32,886 nt of DNA from Microvirga soli. Its GTDB lineage: Bacteria > Pseudomonadota > Alphaproteobacteria > Rhizobiales > Beijerinckiaceae. The notes beneath the pieces were generated by a model that was given only the letters and a program-made list of their open reading frames with translations, did no database searches and was not told the origin of the DNA. Position numbers and translations under genes: made by a program. Below are positions 7,740-16,594 of the stretch, piece after piece. Within the stretch, counting starts at the first letter, position 1. The number at the start of each line of letters is the position of its first letter. The DNA lies in contig NZ_JAERQE010000049.1 in assembly GCF_016734765.1 (NCBI RefSeq), forward strand, positions 1 through 32,886, given 5' to 3'.

Positions 7740-8435
7740 ATGACCTCCCACGCAGCGTCATCAAACGGCACCTGCCCCGTCACGGGCAAAACCTACCCGA
7801 TGCGGGAGTTCGTCGTCATCGACCAGTTGCGTCCTGCCCTGGCGGACAGGATCCGACAGGATCACCCGGAGTTATCCGCTCACGGCCGGGTCAGCCAGGC
7901 GGCGGTCGACCAATACCGTCTGCTCTACGTGGAGGAACTGCTGCGTCAGGAACGCGGGGAGTTGAGCCGGCTCGACAAGGAGGTGGCGCGCAGTCTCGCC
8001 GAGGGCAGCATGGTCACGGCCAATGTCGAGGAAAGCTTCGACGAGAAGCGCACCTTGGGAGAGAGACTGTCGGACGGGCTTGCCACATTCGGCGGCAGTT
8101 GGCCATTTCTGATCACCTTTGGACTGGGACTTGCAGCCTGGATCCTCACCAATGCCATGCGCGGATCGCAGGCCTTCGACCCGTATCCCTACATCCTGCT
8201 CAACCTCGTCCTGTCCTGCATTGCGGCCGTTCAGGCTCCGATCATCATGATGAGCCAGAGACGGCAGGAGGCGAAGGACCGGCTGCGCTCCTTCAACGAC
8301 TACCAAGTCAACCTGAAGGCGGAGCTCGAGATCCGGCACCTGCACGAGAAGCTCGATCATCTCATCACGCGCCAGTGGGAGCGGCTCGCGGAAATCCAGG
8401 AACTCCAGATCGAGCTGTTGCAGGAGCGGCGCTGA
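7740..8435 (+). CDS. DUF1003 family membrane protein
   Basis: A 231-residue inner-membrane protein. A cytosolic N-terminal region starts with a possible metal-binding CPVTGK segment. The DUF1003 core has two membrane helices (WPFLITFGLGLAAWILTNA and PYILLNLVLSCIAAVQAPII) and the conserved polar MMSQRRQEAKDR after them. A C-terminal helical region (EIRHLHEKLDHLI) looks coiled-coil. The start at 7740 is the first Met of the homologous region; the much longer open frame upstream is antisense to the metallo-hydrolase and is not coding. Family function is undefined. Confidence 0.85.
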   Translation: MTSHAASSNGTCPVTGKTYPMREFVVIDQLRPALADRIRQDHPELSAHGRVSQAAVDQYRLLYVEELLRQERGELSRLDKEVARSLAEGSMVTANVEESFDEKRTLGERLSDGLATFGGSWPFLITFGLGLAAWILTNAMRGSQAFDPYPYILLNLVLSCIAAVQAPIIMMSQRRQEAKDRLRSFNDYQVNLKAELEIRHLHEKLDHLITRQWERLAEIQELQIELLQERR

Positions 8436-8477
8436 GCACGGACCAGGGCGACGATGGCCTCAGGAGCTTCTCGAAGG

Positions 8478-9063
8478 CTACCGCGCTCTTTTACCGAGGC
8501 GACGCAGGGCCTCGATCCATGCCGCCCGTTTGCGGTCGCTCATGCCCTCGATCATGCCGATCAGCGTGTGCCGGTTGGGGCCGATGCCGACCAGGGACAG
8601 GATGCTGCGTTTGAGGCTCCTGAGGCTGTGCGCTCCGAAGTACCAGCGATACGCGAAGGCCGGCATGCCCATGGTGATGACGATGCGCGAGGATCTGCCT
8701 TTGAGCGCGCTCTTCCAACTGCTGCCAGCACCGGCGCCACCCGTCATGAACGCGGGCCGCAGAACCTGCTCCAGGAAGCCCTTGAGGAGGGCTGGCATTC
8801 CTCCCAGCCAAAGAGGATAGATGATGACGAGGTGCTCGGCCCATGCCAGCGTCCGCTGGGCCTCCGCGATGACGGCTGGCGGCGGGGACTCCTCCCAATC
8901 GGCTTTCGAGCGCAACAACGGGAAGTCTAGATCGGCGACGCTGATGACGCGGACCTGATGGCCGCCCGCGAACGCCCCTTCGGCATAGGCCTCTGCCAGT
9001 GCATGACAGAAATGCCTGCCACCGGGGGGTTGGATGACCCTGGATAATGACGATGTGCGTCAT
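8478..9063 (-). pseudogene. NAD(P)H:quinone oxidoreductase (flavodoxin-2 fold), frameshifted in a C6 tract
   Basis: Together the two frames encode a ~194-residue flavodoxin-like FMN-dependent NAD(P)H dehydrogenase of the KefF/MdaB type. The N-terminus MTHIVIIQGHP is in one frame. After a run of six C (plus-strand G 9024-9029) the homologous sequence continues in another frame as GGRHFCHALAEAYAEGAFAG and then WAEHLVIIYPLWLGGMPALLKGFLEQ. Removing one base from the tract restores a single frame. The ATG overlaps the P-type ATPase stop codon by 4 bp (ATGA), so it is the last gene of the UspA / ATPase operon. Either a real loss, a slippage switch or a homopolymer sequencing error. Confidence 0.8.
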
Positions 9064-11657
9064 GCCGTTGTCCGTTGCTGGTTGGAAGGCCTCGATGCCG
9101 CCCTGAGCCGCTTGGCGAACCCGAACCAGCCGCTCGCCAGGATCGCAATGGTCAGTGCTGTCGCCAGCCATGACAGGCTCGGCGGCGAGAGACGAAGGAT
9201 GGCGGCCAGCACTGGAACATAAAGGAAGGTGGCAACGAGGACGGCAGCCCCGGCCCCGATTCCCCAGAACGCGAGTCTCCTGCTGTCGAAAAAGGAGGTT
9301 CCCGGCTCTGCCGCGTCGGCAAAGGCGAGGACCAGATTGGCGACCACTAGGGCCACGAACGCGGATGCCCGCGCTTGCATCTCGGTGGCGCCTGCATTCA
9401 GTGCCCAAACATAAAGCCCGAGGACGGCTCCGAGAACAATGGCTCCCTGGATGAACCCGAGCACGATCTGGGACGTGCCGAAGAGCGGCTCGCTCGCGGG
9501 ACGGGGCGGCCTCTCCATTGCGCGCTCCTCGCTTGGCTCCCCCTCGAAGGCGAGCGAGCAGACCGGGTCGATCACGAGTTCCAGCAGGATCACGTGCATC
9601 GGGTACAGGATCGGCGGCAGCCCCATGACGAGGGGCAGCAGGGCCAGCCCGGCGATCGGCACGTGGACCGCTGTCACGTAGATCAGTGCCTTGCGCAGGT
9701 TCGTGAAGATGCGCCGCCCGAGCCGCACGCCGCCGATGATCGAGACGAACCGATCATCGAGGAGGACGAGATCCGCCGCCTCGCGCGCCACATCCGTGCC
9801 GCGCTGCCCCATGGCGATGCCGATGTGGCCGGCCTCGAGCGCCGGCGCGTCGTTGACGCCGTCCCCGGTCATGGCGACGATCTCGCCGTTGGCTTTCAGC
9901 GCCTCGACGAGGGCAAGCTTCTGCTCCGGCATGATGCGGGCGAAGACGCGGATGCGCCGGACCCGTTCGCGCAGGCCTTCAGCGTCGAGTTCTGCGATCT
10001 CCCGACCGGTGAGCACGCCGGCACCCGTATCGATCCCGGCATGGCGGGCGATCTCCAGGGCCGTGGCCGGGTAGTCGCCCGTGATCATCGCAACGGTGAT
10101 CCCGGCCCGTGTTGCCTCGGCGACCGCCCGGGGAACATCGGGCCTCACCGGATCCACGAAGCCCACGAGGCCTTCAAAGGCGAACGCCAGATCCTCGGGA
10201 GCCGACGCACAGTCCCTCGCCTCTCGCACCGATGCTACGCCGAGCACCCGCAGGCCGCGGCTCGCCAGTCCCGCAACCACGGCATCCGTCGTGGCCCGTT
10301 CGTCATCGCTCATGTGGCAGAGACGGAAAACCGCCTCCGGTGCGCCTTTCGCGGCGTACAGGACACCACCCATCACGTCCGGCCAGACCTGGATAAATGC
10401 CAGAAGCTCGGGACGGAGCGGATGGGTGCGGAGCGGGGCCCCTGCCCTGTTCGCCTCGTCGAGCAGCCGTTCCGCCACCGCGTGGACGGCACGGTCCATT
10501 GGGTCGACGGGACGAATGGCCGAAGCCAGGGCGGCCACCCGAAGCGTCTGCTCCATGGATTCGGGCAGCCTGTTGCCGCCCTCGAGCTCCTGAACCCTGC
10601 CGTCCCGCCAGACCATGGTGACAGCCATCCGGTTCTCGGTCAGCGTCCCGGTCTTGTCGACACACAGGAACGTGGCTGCGCCGAGGGTCTCGATGACCGC
10701 GGCGCGGCGCACCAGCACCTTGTCCCGGGCGAGGCGGAATGCCCCGAGCGCCATGAAGATCGCCAGCACCATCGGGAACTCTTCCGGCAGGAGCGCGATG
10801 GCCAGCGTGATGCCGGACAACGCGCCGCCGATCCAGTCGTCCCGCAGCACGCCGTACGCCAAGGCGGCGATGGCGCAGAACGCGAGCGCGAGGATGCCGA
10901 GTTTGGCAACGAGAGCGCCGGTCGTCTTCTGGAGCAGCGTCGGCTCGTCCTTGATGGTGGCCAGCGAGGCGCCGATGCGTCCCAGCCACGTCGAGGCACC
11001 GGTGCGCACGACGTGGATCATGCCTTGCCCGCGCACGTTCAGGGTCCCGGCAAACAGGTACGGGGTGTCGTCTCCCCCGGGCTCCGGGTCGTCGGCTCCG
11101 TCCAGCCCGGTCGGCGCAGGACGTTTGGACACCGGCACGGACTCGCCCGTGAGGGCGGACTCGTCGACCGTCAACGCGTCACCCGCGATCAGGAGGCCAT
11201 CAGCGGGCAGACGTTCCCCCTCCCCGATGAGGACGAGATCGCCCGGCACGACCTCACGCGCCGGGACGCGCCGCTCGGTCCCGCCGCGGATCGCCCGGGC
11301 GAAGGGCTCGGCCAGCTCGCGCAGGGCTGCCAAGGCCCGCTCGCTCCTCGCCTCTTGCAGCACCACCAGGCCGATCGTCACGACGGCGCCGGTCATCATG
11401 AACAGGCCTTCCCCGATGTCGCCGAGCACCAGATAAAGCCCGGCCGCGGCGAGAAGGAGCAGGAACATCGGCTCGCGCAGGATACCGCGGACGATGGCGA
11501 TAAGGCCGCGGGAGCGCGTCCCCGCGACCGCGTTGGGTCCATGTCGCGCGAGGCGGCGGCCCGCCTCGGCCTCGTCGAGGCCCGTCAAGCCCGCAGGTGC
11601 GACCGTCGCGGCGTCCGCGTCATGGCCACTCGGTACCGTTCGCGCATGCACGGCCAT
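9060..11657 (-). CDS. Cation-transporting P-type ATPase (P2-like, PEEFP motif)
   Basis: An 865-residue inner-membrane ATP-driven cation pump. The order is the N-terminal cation-ATPase domain; actuator domain with the TGES loop (in SALTGESVPVSK); transmembrane helix 4 with LLPEEFPMVLAIF; phosphorylation site DKTGTLT with D334; the nucleotide-binding KGAPEAVF; the hinge TGDGVNDAPAL; and a C-terminal bundle of about six helices. Classical Ca2+ and Na+/K+ pumps carry PEGLP in helix 4, and heavy-metal pumps carry CPC. The PEEFP variant defines a bacterial subgroup with unsettled ion specificity. It follows a UspA gene by 27 bp and overlaps the quinone reductase by 4 bp. The start has GGGAGCGGAC before the ATG. 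Expression is probably from the box at 12604-12617. Confidence 0.9.
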   Translation of the reverse strand: MAVHARTVPSGHDADAATVAPAGLTGLDEAEAGRRLARHGPNAVAGTRSRGLIAIVRGILREPMFLLLLAAAGLYLVLGDIGEGLFMMTGAVVTIGLVVLQEARSERALAALRELAEPFARAIRGGTERRVPAREVVPGDLVLIGEGERLPADGLLIAGDALTVDESALTGESVPVSKRPAPTGLDGADDPEPGGDDTPYLFAGTLNVRGQGMIHVVRTGASTWLGRIGASLATIKDEPTLLQKTTGALVAKLGILALAFCAIAALAYGVLRDDWIGGALSGITLAIALLPEEFPMVLAIFMALGAFRLARDKVLVRRAAVIETLGAATFLCVDKTGTLTENRMAVTMVWRDGRVQELEGGNRLPESMEQTLRVAALASAIRPVDPMDRAVHAVAERLLDEANRAGAPLRTHPLRPELLAFIQVWPDVMGGVLYAAKGAPEAVFRLCHMSDDERATTDAVVAGLASRGLRVLGVASVREARDCASAPEDLAFAFEGLVGFVDPVRPDVPRAVAEATRAGITVAMITGDYPATALEIARHAGIDTGAGVLTGREIAELDAEGLRERVRRIRVFARIMPEQKLALVEALKANGEIVAMTGDGVNDAPALEAGHIGIAMGQRGTDVAREAADLVLLDDRFVSIIGGVRLGRRIFTNLRKALIYVTAVHVPIAGLALLPLVMGLPPILYPMHVILLELVIDPVCSLAFEGEPSEERAMERPPRPASEPLFGTSQIVLGFIQGAIVLGAVLGLYVWALNAGATEMQARASAFVALVVANLVLAFADAAEPGTSFFDSRRLAFWGIGAGAAVLVATFLYVPVLAAILRLSPPSLSWLATALTIAILASGWFGFAKRLRAASRPSNQQRTTA

Positions 11658-11684
11658 GTCCGCTCCCGGTTGGAAGGATCCGAT

Positions 11685-12518
11685 TCAATGAGCCACCAGG
11701 ATCGGGCTTTCCGATGTGGTCAACATGTCCCGCGTCGCGCCGCCGAACACCTGCTCCCTCAGACGGGTATGGCCGTAGGCTCCCATGACGACGAGATCCG
11801 CGGAAACGCGGCGCGCCTCCTCGAGGATGACGTCGCCGACGTCGCGGTCCCTGCTCTCGGCAGTGACGACCTCCGCGACGATATTGTGGTGGGCGAGGTG
11901 GGCCTTCAGCTCCGCCACCGGCTCGGCATCCGCCGGAGGATCCACGACCAGGACCACCACTCGGGCGGCCTGCTCGATGAACTCCAACCCTTCGCGCAGG
12001 GCACGGGCCGACTCGCGGCTGCCGTTCCAGGCGACCAACACGGTCTCGATCGGCCCCTGCCGGCGGCGGCCAGGCGGCACGAGCAGAAGCGCGCGCCCGC
12101 TGCCGAACAGCACCGCCTCCACCAAGTCCGGCCAGAGCGGGGACTTGGCCTTGCCGTAGCACCGCGTGGCGATGAAGAGATCGGCGCACCGGGCCTGGTC
12201 CACAACCTTCCCGGTCAACGCACCGAACGTCTCGTCGAACCGGCGCAGCTCGCTCGGCACCTGAAGGCCGGCCAATCGCTCCGTCAGCCGCCTAGCCGTG
12301 ACATCACCATCCTTCATGGCTTGGTCCTGGAGTTCGGTCAGAACCTGGATCGCGGCCGCGCCGCCATCCATGGGCATGGCGACCGTGAGATCAGGAAGCT
12401 GGTTGGTAAAAAGCCCGATCAGATGAGCCCGCCCAGCCGTCGCGAGGGCTTGCCCATGTTCCAGCCGGATCTCGTCCTCGGGACTTCCATCGAGATGCAC
12501 CATGATGTCCTTGATCAT
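11685..12518 (-). CDS. Tandem-domain universal stress protein
   Basis: A 277-residue protein with two UspA domains (about 1-145 and 155-277). The second carries VLVAWNGSRESARALREG and the C-terminal nucleotide loop VMGAYGHTRLREQVFGGATRDML. The start at 12518 has an AGGGAGAG-type Shine-Dalgarno sequence. It is the first gene of a minus-strand operon with the P-type ATPase and quinone reductase, divergent from phaC, with a near-consensus FNR/FixK box 92 bp (centre) upstream. Such proteins act in cytosolic stress and energy-limitation responses. Confidence 0.9.
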   Translation of the reverse strand: MIKDIMVHLDGSPEDEIRLEHGQALATAGRAHLIGLFTNQLPDLTVAMPMDGGAAAIQVLTELQDQAMKDGDVTARRLTERLAGLQVPSELRRFDETFGALTGKVVDQARCADLFIATRCYGKAKSPLWPDLVEAVLFGSGRALLLVPPGRRRQGPIETVLVAWNGSRESARALREGLEFIEQAARVVVLVVDPPADAEPVAELKAHLAHHNIVAEVVTAESRDRDVGDVILEEARRVSADLVVMGAYGHTRLREQVFGGATRDMLTTSESPILVAH

Positions 12519-12603
12519 CGCTCTCTCCCTCTGCGTGCCCAGACACAGCCGTTGTGCCGCAGCGACTATCGATCATCATGTGGTCGAAATCGGGGTGGAT
12601 TCT

Positions 12604-12617
12604 TTGATCTGACGCAA
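12604..12617. promoter_or_regulatory. Near-consensus FNR/FixK-type box in divergent promoter
   Basis: TTGATCTGACGCAA matches 8 of 10 conserved positions (perfect left half, degenerate right half). It lies between the divergent UspA/ATPase operon (ATG at 12518; 92 bp from the centre) and phaC (ATG at 12693; 82 bp from the centre). Both distances match those of the perfect boxes in this window. Confidence 0.45.
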
Positions 12618-12692
12618 TTCGCCCGAGAGCGCTCGGGTTCAATGTCGAGTGATCCACCGACCTCGGCACGCGGGGTTAGCCCGGAGGCTGCA

Positions 12693-14564
12693 ATGCCGTC
12701 CCATACGACTGGTGCTCTCACGGGCGGTCACTCGCCGCAGGCCCAAGCCGCCTCGCTTCCCAAGCGAAGGCGGGATCAGCCTCCTGCGCCAACGGTACCT
12801 TCGCCGTCCCTTCGGTCCCAACCGTCCGATGATGCCGAACTCCATCGGATCCGGGACGCTCTCGACCATGCCGCCCATGCGGGCCTGGCGCGTCTCACGG
12901 GCGGCCTGTCACCGGCTGCCGTCTTCGACGCCTACATGGACTGGGCCGTCAATCTCGCCATCTCGCCGGGCAAGCAGGTTGAACTCGCGGCGAAGGCAGC
13001 CCGCAAATGGGCGCGGCTGGCGCAGTTCGCCTCGCGCTGCGTCAGTGGCGGGGGCACATGCGAACCGTGCATCGAGCCGTTGCCCCAGGACAGACGCTTT
13101 GCCGAAGCCGAGTGGCAGCAATGGCCCTTCAATCTCATTCAGCAGGGCTTCCTGCTCCAGCAGCAATGGTGGGATAACGCGACGACCGGAATCGACGGCG
13201 TCACCAGGCAGCATCAGGCCGTGGTCGAGTTCATCTCGCGCCAGATCCTCGACATGGCATCCCCCTCGAACTTCCTCCTGACCAACCCGGTCGTGCAGCG
13301 GCGCATCCTGGAAACGGGCGGCCAGAACCTCGTGCAGGGGTTCCGCAACTTCCTGGATGACTGGGAGCGGGTCGTCCGCTCGGAGCCCCCCGCAGGCGTG
13401 GAGGCCTTCCAGGTGGGCCGGGATGTGGCCGTCACCCCGGGCAAGGTGATCTACCGCAACCGTCTCATCGAGCTGATCCAGTATGCGCCAACGACGGAGA
13501 AGGTCCGGCCGGAGCCGATCCTGATCGTGCCGGCCTGGATCATGAAGTACTACATCCTGGATCTTTCACCCGAAAACTCGCTCGTCCGTTATCTCACGGA
13601 CCAGGGCTTCACGGTCTTCATCATCTCCTGGAAGAACCCGACTGTGGAAGATCGGGATCTCGGCATGGACGATTACCGAACGCTTGGGGTGATGGCGGCG
13701 CTTGATGCCGTGAACGCAGTCGTTCCCGATCAGAAGGTTCATGCGGTCGGCTACTGCCTTGGTGGCACGCTCCTCTCCATCGCAGCCGCCGCGATGGCAC
13801 GCGACGGCGACAAGCGCCTGGCAACGCTCTCCCTGCTGGCAGCACAGGCCGACTTTCGGGAGGCCGGAGAGCTCACCCTGTTCATCAACGAGGGCCAGGT
13901 TCATTTCCTTGAGGACCTGATGCGCAGCCAGGGCTATCTCGACACCCGGCAGATGGCCGGGGCTTTCCAGCTCCTGCGCTCGAACGACCTGATCTGGTCG
14001 AGGCTCGTGCGGCACTACCTCATGGGCGAGCGGACGCCCATGAACGATCTCATGGCCTGGAATGCCGATGCGACCCGCATGCCGTATCGCATGCATGCGG
14101 ATTACCTGAGGCAGCTCTTCCTCGACAACGATCTCGCCGAGGGACGTTTCCAGATCGACGGCCGTCCCATCGCCATCAGCGACATCCGGGCGCCGATCTT
14201 TTCTGTGGGGACGAAGCGCGATCACGTGGCGCCCTGGCGCTCGGCGTTCAAGATCCATCTGCTGGCCGATACCGACGTGACTTTCCTTCTCACCACGGGC
14301 GGCCACAATGCCGGCATCGTAGCTGGAGCGGACAGTTCCAAGGGAAGCTTCCAGGTACTGACCAGATCCGCCACGGGCCACTTCCTGGATCCCGACACCT
14401 GGACCAGGATGGCGCCTCGCTTCGAGGGCTCGTGGTGGCCGGAATGGGCACGCTGGCTCACCTCGCATTCGGGTGAGCCTGTTGCCCCTCCAGCCATGGG
14501 AGCAACCGCGCAGGGCTACCCTGCTTTATACGATGCACCCGGCACCTACGTCATGCAGGCCTGA
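12693..14564 (+). CDS. phaC: Poly(3-hydroxyalkanoate) synthase, class I type
   Basis: A 623-residue enzyme that polymerises hydroxyacyl-CoA into PHA storage granules. A proline-rich N-terminal tail of about 60 residues precedes the conserved N-terminal domain (SPAAVFDAYMDWAVNLAISP, then WPFNLIQQGFLLQQQWW). The alpha/beta-hydrolase core has the lipase-like box GYCLGG with nucleophile C355, and the catalytic Asp and His regions near GTKRDHVAPW and TTGGHNAG. The start at 12693 is chosen over the ATG at 12642 because GGAGG lies five bases before it. The much longer open frame upstream is antisense to the ATPase and UspA genes. No phaA, phaB or phasin gene is nearby. An FNR/FixK-type box lies 82 bp upstream. 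Confidence 0.92.
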   Translation: MPSHTTGALTGGHSPQAQAASLPKRRRDQPPAPTVPSPSLRSQPSDDAELHRIRDALDHAAHAGLARLTGGLSPAAVFDAYMDWAVNLAISPGKQVELAAKAARKWARLAQFASRCVSGGGTCEPCIEPLPQDRRFAEAEWQQWPFNLIQQGFLLQQQWWDNATTGIDGVTRQHQAVVEFISRQILDMASPSNFLLTNPVVQRRILETGGQNLVQGFRNFLDDWERVVRSEPPAGVEAFQVGRDVAVTPGKVIYRNRLIELIQYAPTTEKVRPEPILIVPAWIMKYYILDLSPENSLVRYLTDQGFTVFIISWKNPTVEDRDLGMDDYRTLGVMAALDAVNAVVPDQKVHAVGYCLGGTLLSIAAAAMARDGDKRLATLSLLAAQADFREAGELTLFINEGQVHFLEDLMRSQGYLDTRQMAGAFQLLRSNDLIWSRLVRHYLMGERTPMNDLMAWNADATRMPYRMHADYLRQLFLDNDLAEGRFQIDGRPIAISDIRAPIFSVGTKRDHVAPWRSAFKIHLLADTDVTFLLTTGGHNAGIVAGADSSKGSFQVLTRSATGHFLDPDTWTRMAPRFEGSWWPEWARWLTSHSGEPVAPPAMGATAQGYPALYDAPGTYVMQA

Positions 14565-14590
14565 TCGGAAGTCGTGACATCTTCCCAATC

Positions 14591-15664
14591 CTATGGGGTG
14601 ATTGCCACCTTGAGCACGCCATCGCGCTGGTGTCCGAACAGGTCGTAGGCCTCCTCGATTTGGTCGAGCTTGAAGCGATGCGTCACGAGAGGACGCGTGT
14701 CGACCCGGCCGGACGCGATGGCGCCCATGAGCCGCCGCATGCGTTCCTTGCCGCCCGGGCAAAGTGTCGTCCGGATGGTGTGGTCGCCCAGGCCTGCCAG
14801 GAAGCCGTCGAGCGGGATCCTGAGATCGCCCGAATAGACCCCGAGCGACGACAGGGTGCCGCCGGGCCTGAGCACGCGCAGCGCCGCCTCGAAGGTCTCC
14901 TGCCGTCCGAGCGCCTCGATGGAGACGTCGACACCGCGTCCGTCGGTGAAACGCATGATCTCCGCGACGGGATCGGCGTTCGTGAAGTCGACCACGTGAT
15001 CCGCGCCCATGCGGCGTGCCATCTCCATGCGTGCGGGCACGCTCTCGACCGCGATGATGGATGTGGCGCCCATCAGGCGGGCGCCGGCCGTGGCGCACAG
15101 GCCGATGGGGCCTTGTGCGAAGACCGCCACCGTGTCGCCGATGCGGATGCGTCCGCTCTCCGCGCCGGAGAACCCGGTCGACATGATGTCGGGGCACATC
15201 AGCACCTGCTCGTCGGTGAGCCCGTCCGGCACGGAAGCGAGGTTCGCCATGGCGTCGGGAACGAGCACGTATTCGGCTTGGCAGCCGTCGATGGTGTTGC
15301 CGAAGCGCCAGCCGCCGAGCGGCTTCCACCCATGCTTCGTGCCGGCTCCGTCCTGGGAGTGGCAGCCGCACAGGCAGGCGGCGCTGTGCCCGCTCGGCGT
15401 GATCGCGCCGGCGATGACCCGCTGGCCCTCGCGGTAGCCCTGCACGGCCGAGCCGAGCTTCTCGATGACGCCGACAGGCTCGTGCCCGATGGTGAGGCCC
15501 CGGGCGACCGGATACTCGCCCTTGAGGATGTGCACGTCGGTGCCGCAGATCGTCGTGGTGGTGATGCGGATCAGGGCGTCGAGTGGTCCGACATCGGGGA
15601 TCGGCTTCTCATCGAGGACGATGCGTCCGGGCTCGACGAAAATGGCGGCTTTCATCCTGGGCAT
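14591..15664 (-). CDS. Zinc-dependent alcohol dehydrogenase of the secondary-alcohol (isopropanol) type
   Basis: A 357-residue medium-chain dehydrogenase. Catalytic zinc ligands are C40, H61 and D159, the last in CPDIMSTGFSGAE. Asp in this place, and that segment as a whole, are typical of the Clostridium/Thermoanaerobacter secondary alcohol dehydrogenases, as are the ITPSGHS region and the C-terminal LCPGGKERMRRL. The usual four-Cys structural zinc lobe is altered (CLCGCHSQDG at 97-106). The Rossmann motif reads VFAQGPIGLCATAGA. The start at 15664 has GGGAGGACTGCC before it. A 9/10 FNR/FixK box lies 84 bp upstream. Likely reaction: reversible reduction of ketones or aldehydes with NAD(P)H. 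Confidence 0.88.
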   Translation of the reverse strand: MPRMKAAIFVEPGRIVLDEKPIPDVGPLDALIRITTTTICGTDVHILKGEYPVARGLTIGHEPVGVIEKLGSAVQGYREGQRVIAGAITPSGHSAACLCGCHSQDGAGTKHGWKPLGGWRFGNTIDGCQAEYVLVPDAMANLASVPDGLTDEQVLMCPDIMSTGFSGAESGRIRIGDTVAVFAQGPIGLCATAGARLMGATSIIAVESVPARMEMARRMGADHVVDFTNADPVAEIMRFTDGRGVDVSIEALGRQETFEAALRVLRPGGTLSSLGVYSGDLRIPLDGFLAGLGDHTIRTTLCPGGKERMRRLMGAIASGRVDTRPLVTHRFKLDQIEEAYDLFGHQRDGVLKVAITP

Positions 15665-15741
15665 GGCAGTCCTCCCCAGTTGGCTCGTGCGGTGGCCTCG
15701 CGGCGCGATCCTGAACGTAGTCCAGTTCGAGAGGACCGACA

Positions 15742-15755
15742 TTGACGCGGATCAA
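15742..15755 (-). promoter_or_regulatory. FNR/FixK-type box (9 of 10)
   Basis: TTGACGCGGATCAA differs from TTGAT-N4-ATCAA at one position. It lies in the 175-bp gap between the Hsp20 gene end (15840) and the alcohol dehydrogenase ATG (15664). The centre is 84 bp from that ATG, nearly the same as for the perfect box at 5984. Confidence 0.65.
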
Positions 15756-15839
15756 GACAAGTCGGGGAGCGTCACTTCCCCGTCGGATGACGACGTCCTC
15801 GAACCGATCGGCTCCGACCGCGTTTGCATTGGCTGACCT

Positions 15840-16412
15840 CTAGCTCGACCTCGTGTCGTTGGATTTTTCCGAGGTCCCACTTTCCTGCTGTCCTGCTTCA
15901 CCCTGACCGGTCGTGCCCCGCCCTTGAACCTGGATGCGCCGGGAGCGCTCCGGCTGCCTAGTCTTCGGTACCGTCACCGTGAGCACGCCGTTTTCGGCGC
16001 TGGCCTGGACCTGATCGGAATCGACCGCGTACGGCAACCGCAGCGAGCGCTGGAAGGTGCCGTAGGAGCGCTCGACGAAGTGGAAGTTCTCCTTGTCGTC
16101 CTTGCGCTCGAACTTCTTCTCGCCCCGGATGGTGAGCACGTCATCATCGAGGCTCACGTCGATGTCCTGCTCGGCCACGCCGGGCAGTTCGGCCGTGATG
16201 CGGATCTCCTTGTCCGTCTCCGATACGTTCATGCTGGCATTGACGAAGTTGCCGACGTCACCTTGGCCTTGGCTGCCGGCTGCGGCAGGCAGGCTGGCGC
16301 CGCGGAAGACATCGTCGAAGAGACGGTTCATCTCGCGATGCAGCGACAGAAAGGGATCGCCGGGGAACATCCCGCCGCCTGGGCGGAAGGGGGTCATGGG
16401 ATTGCGGGCCAT
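15840..16412 (-). CDS. Hsp20/alpha-crystallin small heat-shock protein
   Basis: A 190-residue ATP-independent holdase chaperone. The N-terminal segment is Phe/Gly-rich with LHREMNRLFDDVF. The alpha-crystallin domain spans about residues 60-155 (ITAELPGVAEQDIDVSLDDD, then YGTFQRSLRLPYAVD), and the classic ENGVLTVTVPK ends the domain. A Gln/Gly/Ser-rich disordered tail follows. The start at 16412 has GGAGGA upstream; the longer open frame beyond is not coding. It lies upstream of the secondary alcohol dehydrogenase on the same strand. No clear heat-shock or FNR element was seen in its own 182-bp leader. Confidence 0.9.
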   Translation of the reverse strand: MARNPMTPFRPGGGMFPGDPFLSLHREMNRLFDDVFRGASLPAAAGSQGQGDVGNFVNASMNVSETDKEIRITAELPGVAEQDIDVSLDDDVLTIRGEKKFERKDDKENFHFVERSYGTFQRSLRLPYAVDSDQVQASAENGVLTVTVPKTRQPERSRRIQVQGRGTTGQGEAGQQESGTSEKSNDTRSS

Positions 16413-16594
16413 TGTGCATTCCTCCTCATCAGTCTCTGATGCCGGGCGGGTGGCGTCCCGCTCTGGAAGGGCAACACAACTCGGACAGACTGTTCGGATC
16501 CGGCTTTCGGCCAAGGGCGAGCCCTGGCGAAGGCGCCCGATCCGCAGGGTCGATGATAGTCCTCCAGCGGCCGTCTTGGAATGGGGATCGGGTC

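Noticed and set aside
9375..12692. Very long plus-strand open frame running into phaC
   Set aside because: It is antisense to clear P-type ATPase and UspA genes with full motifs. Only the part from 12693 is homologous to PHA synthase and has a Shine-Dalgarno sequence.
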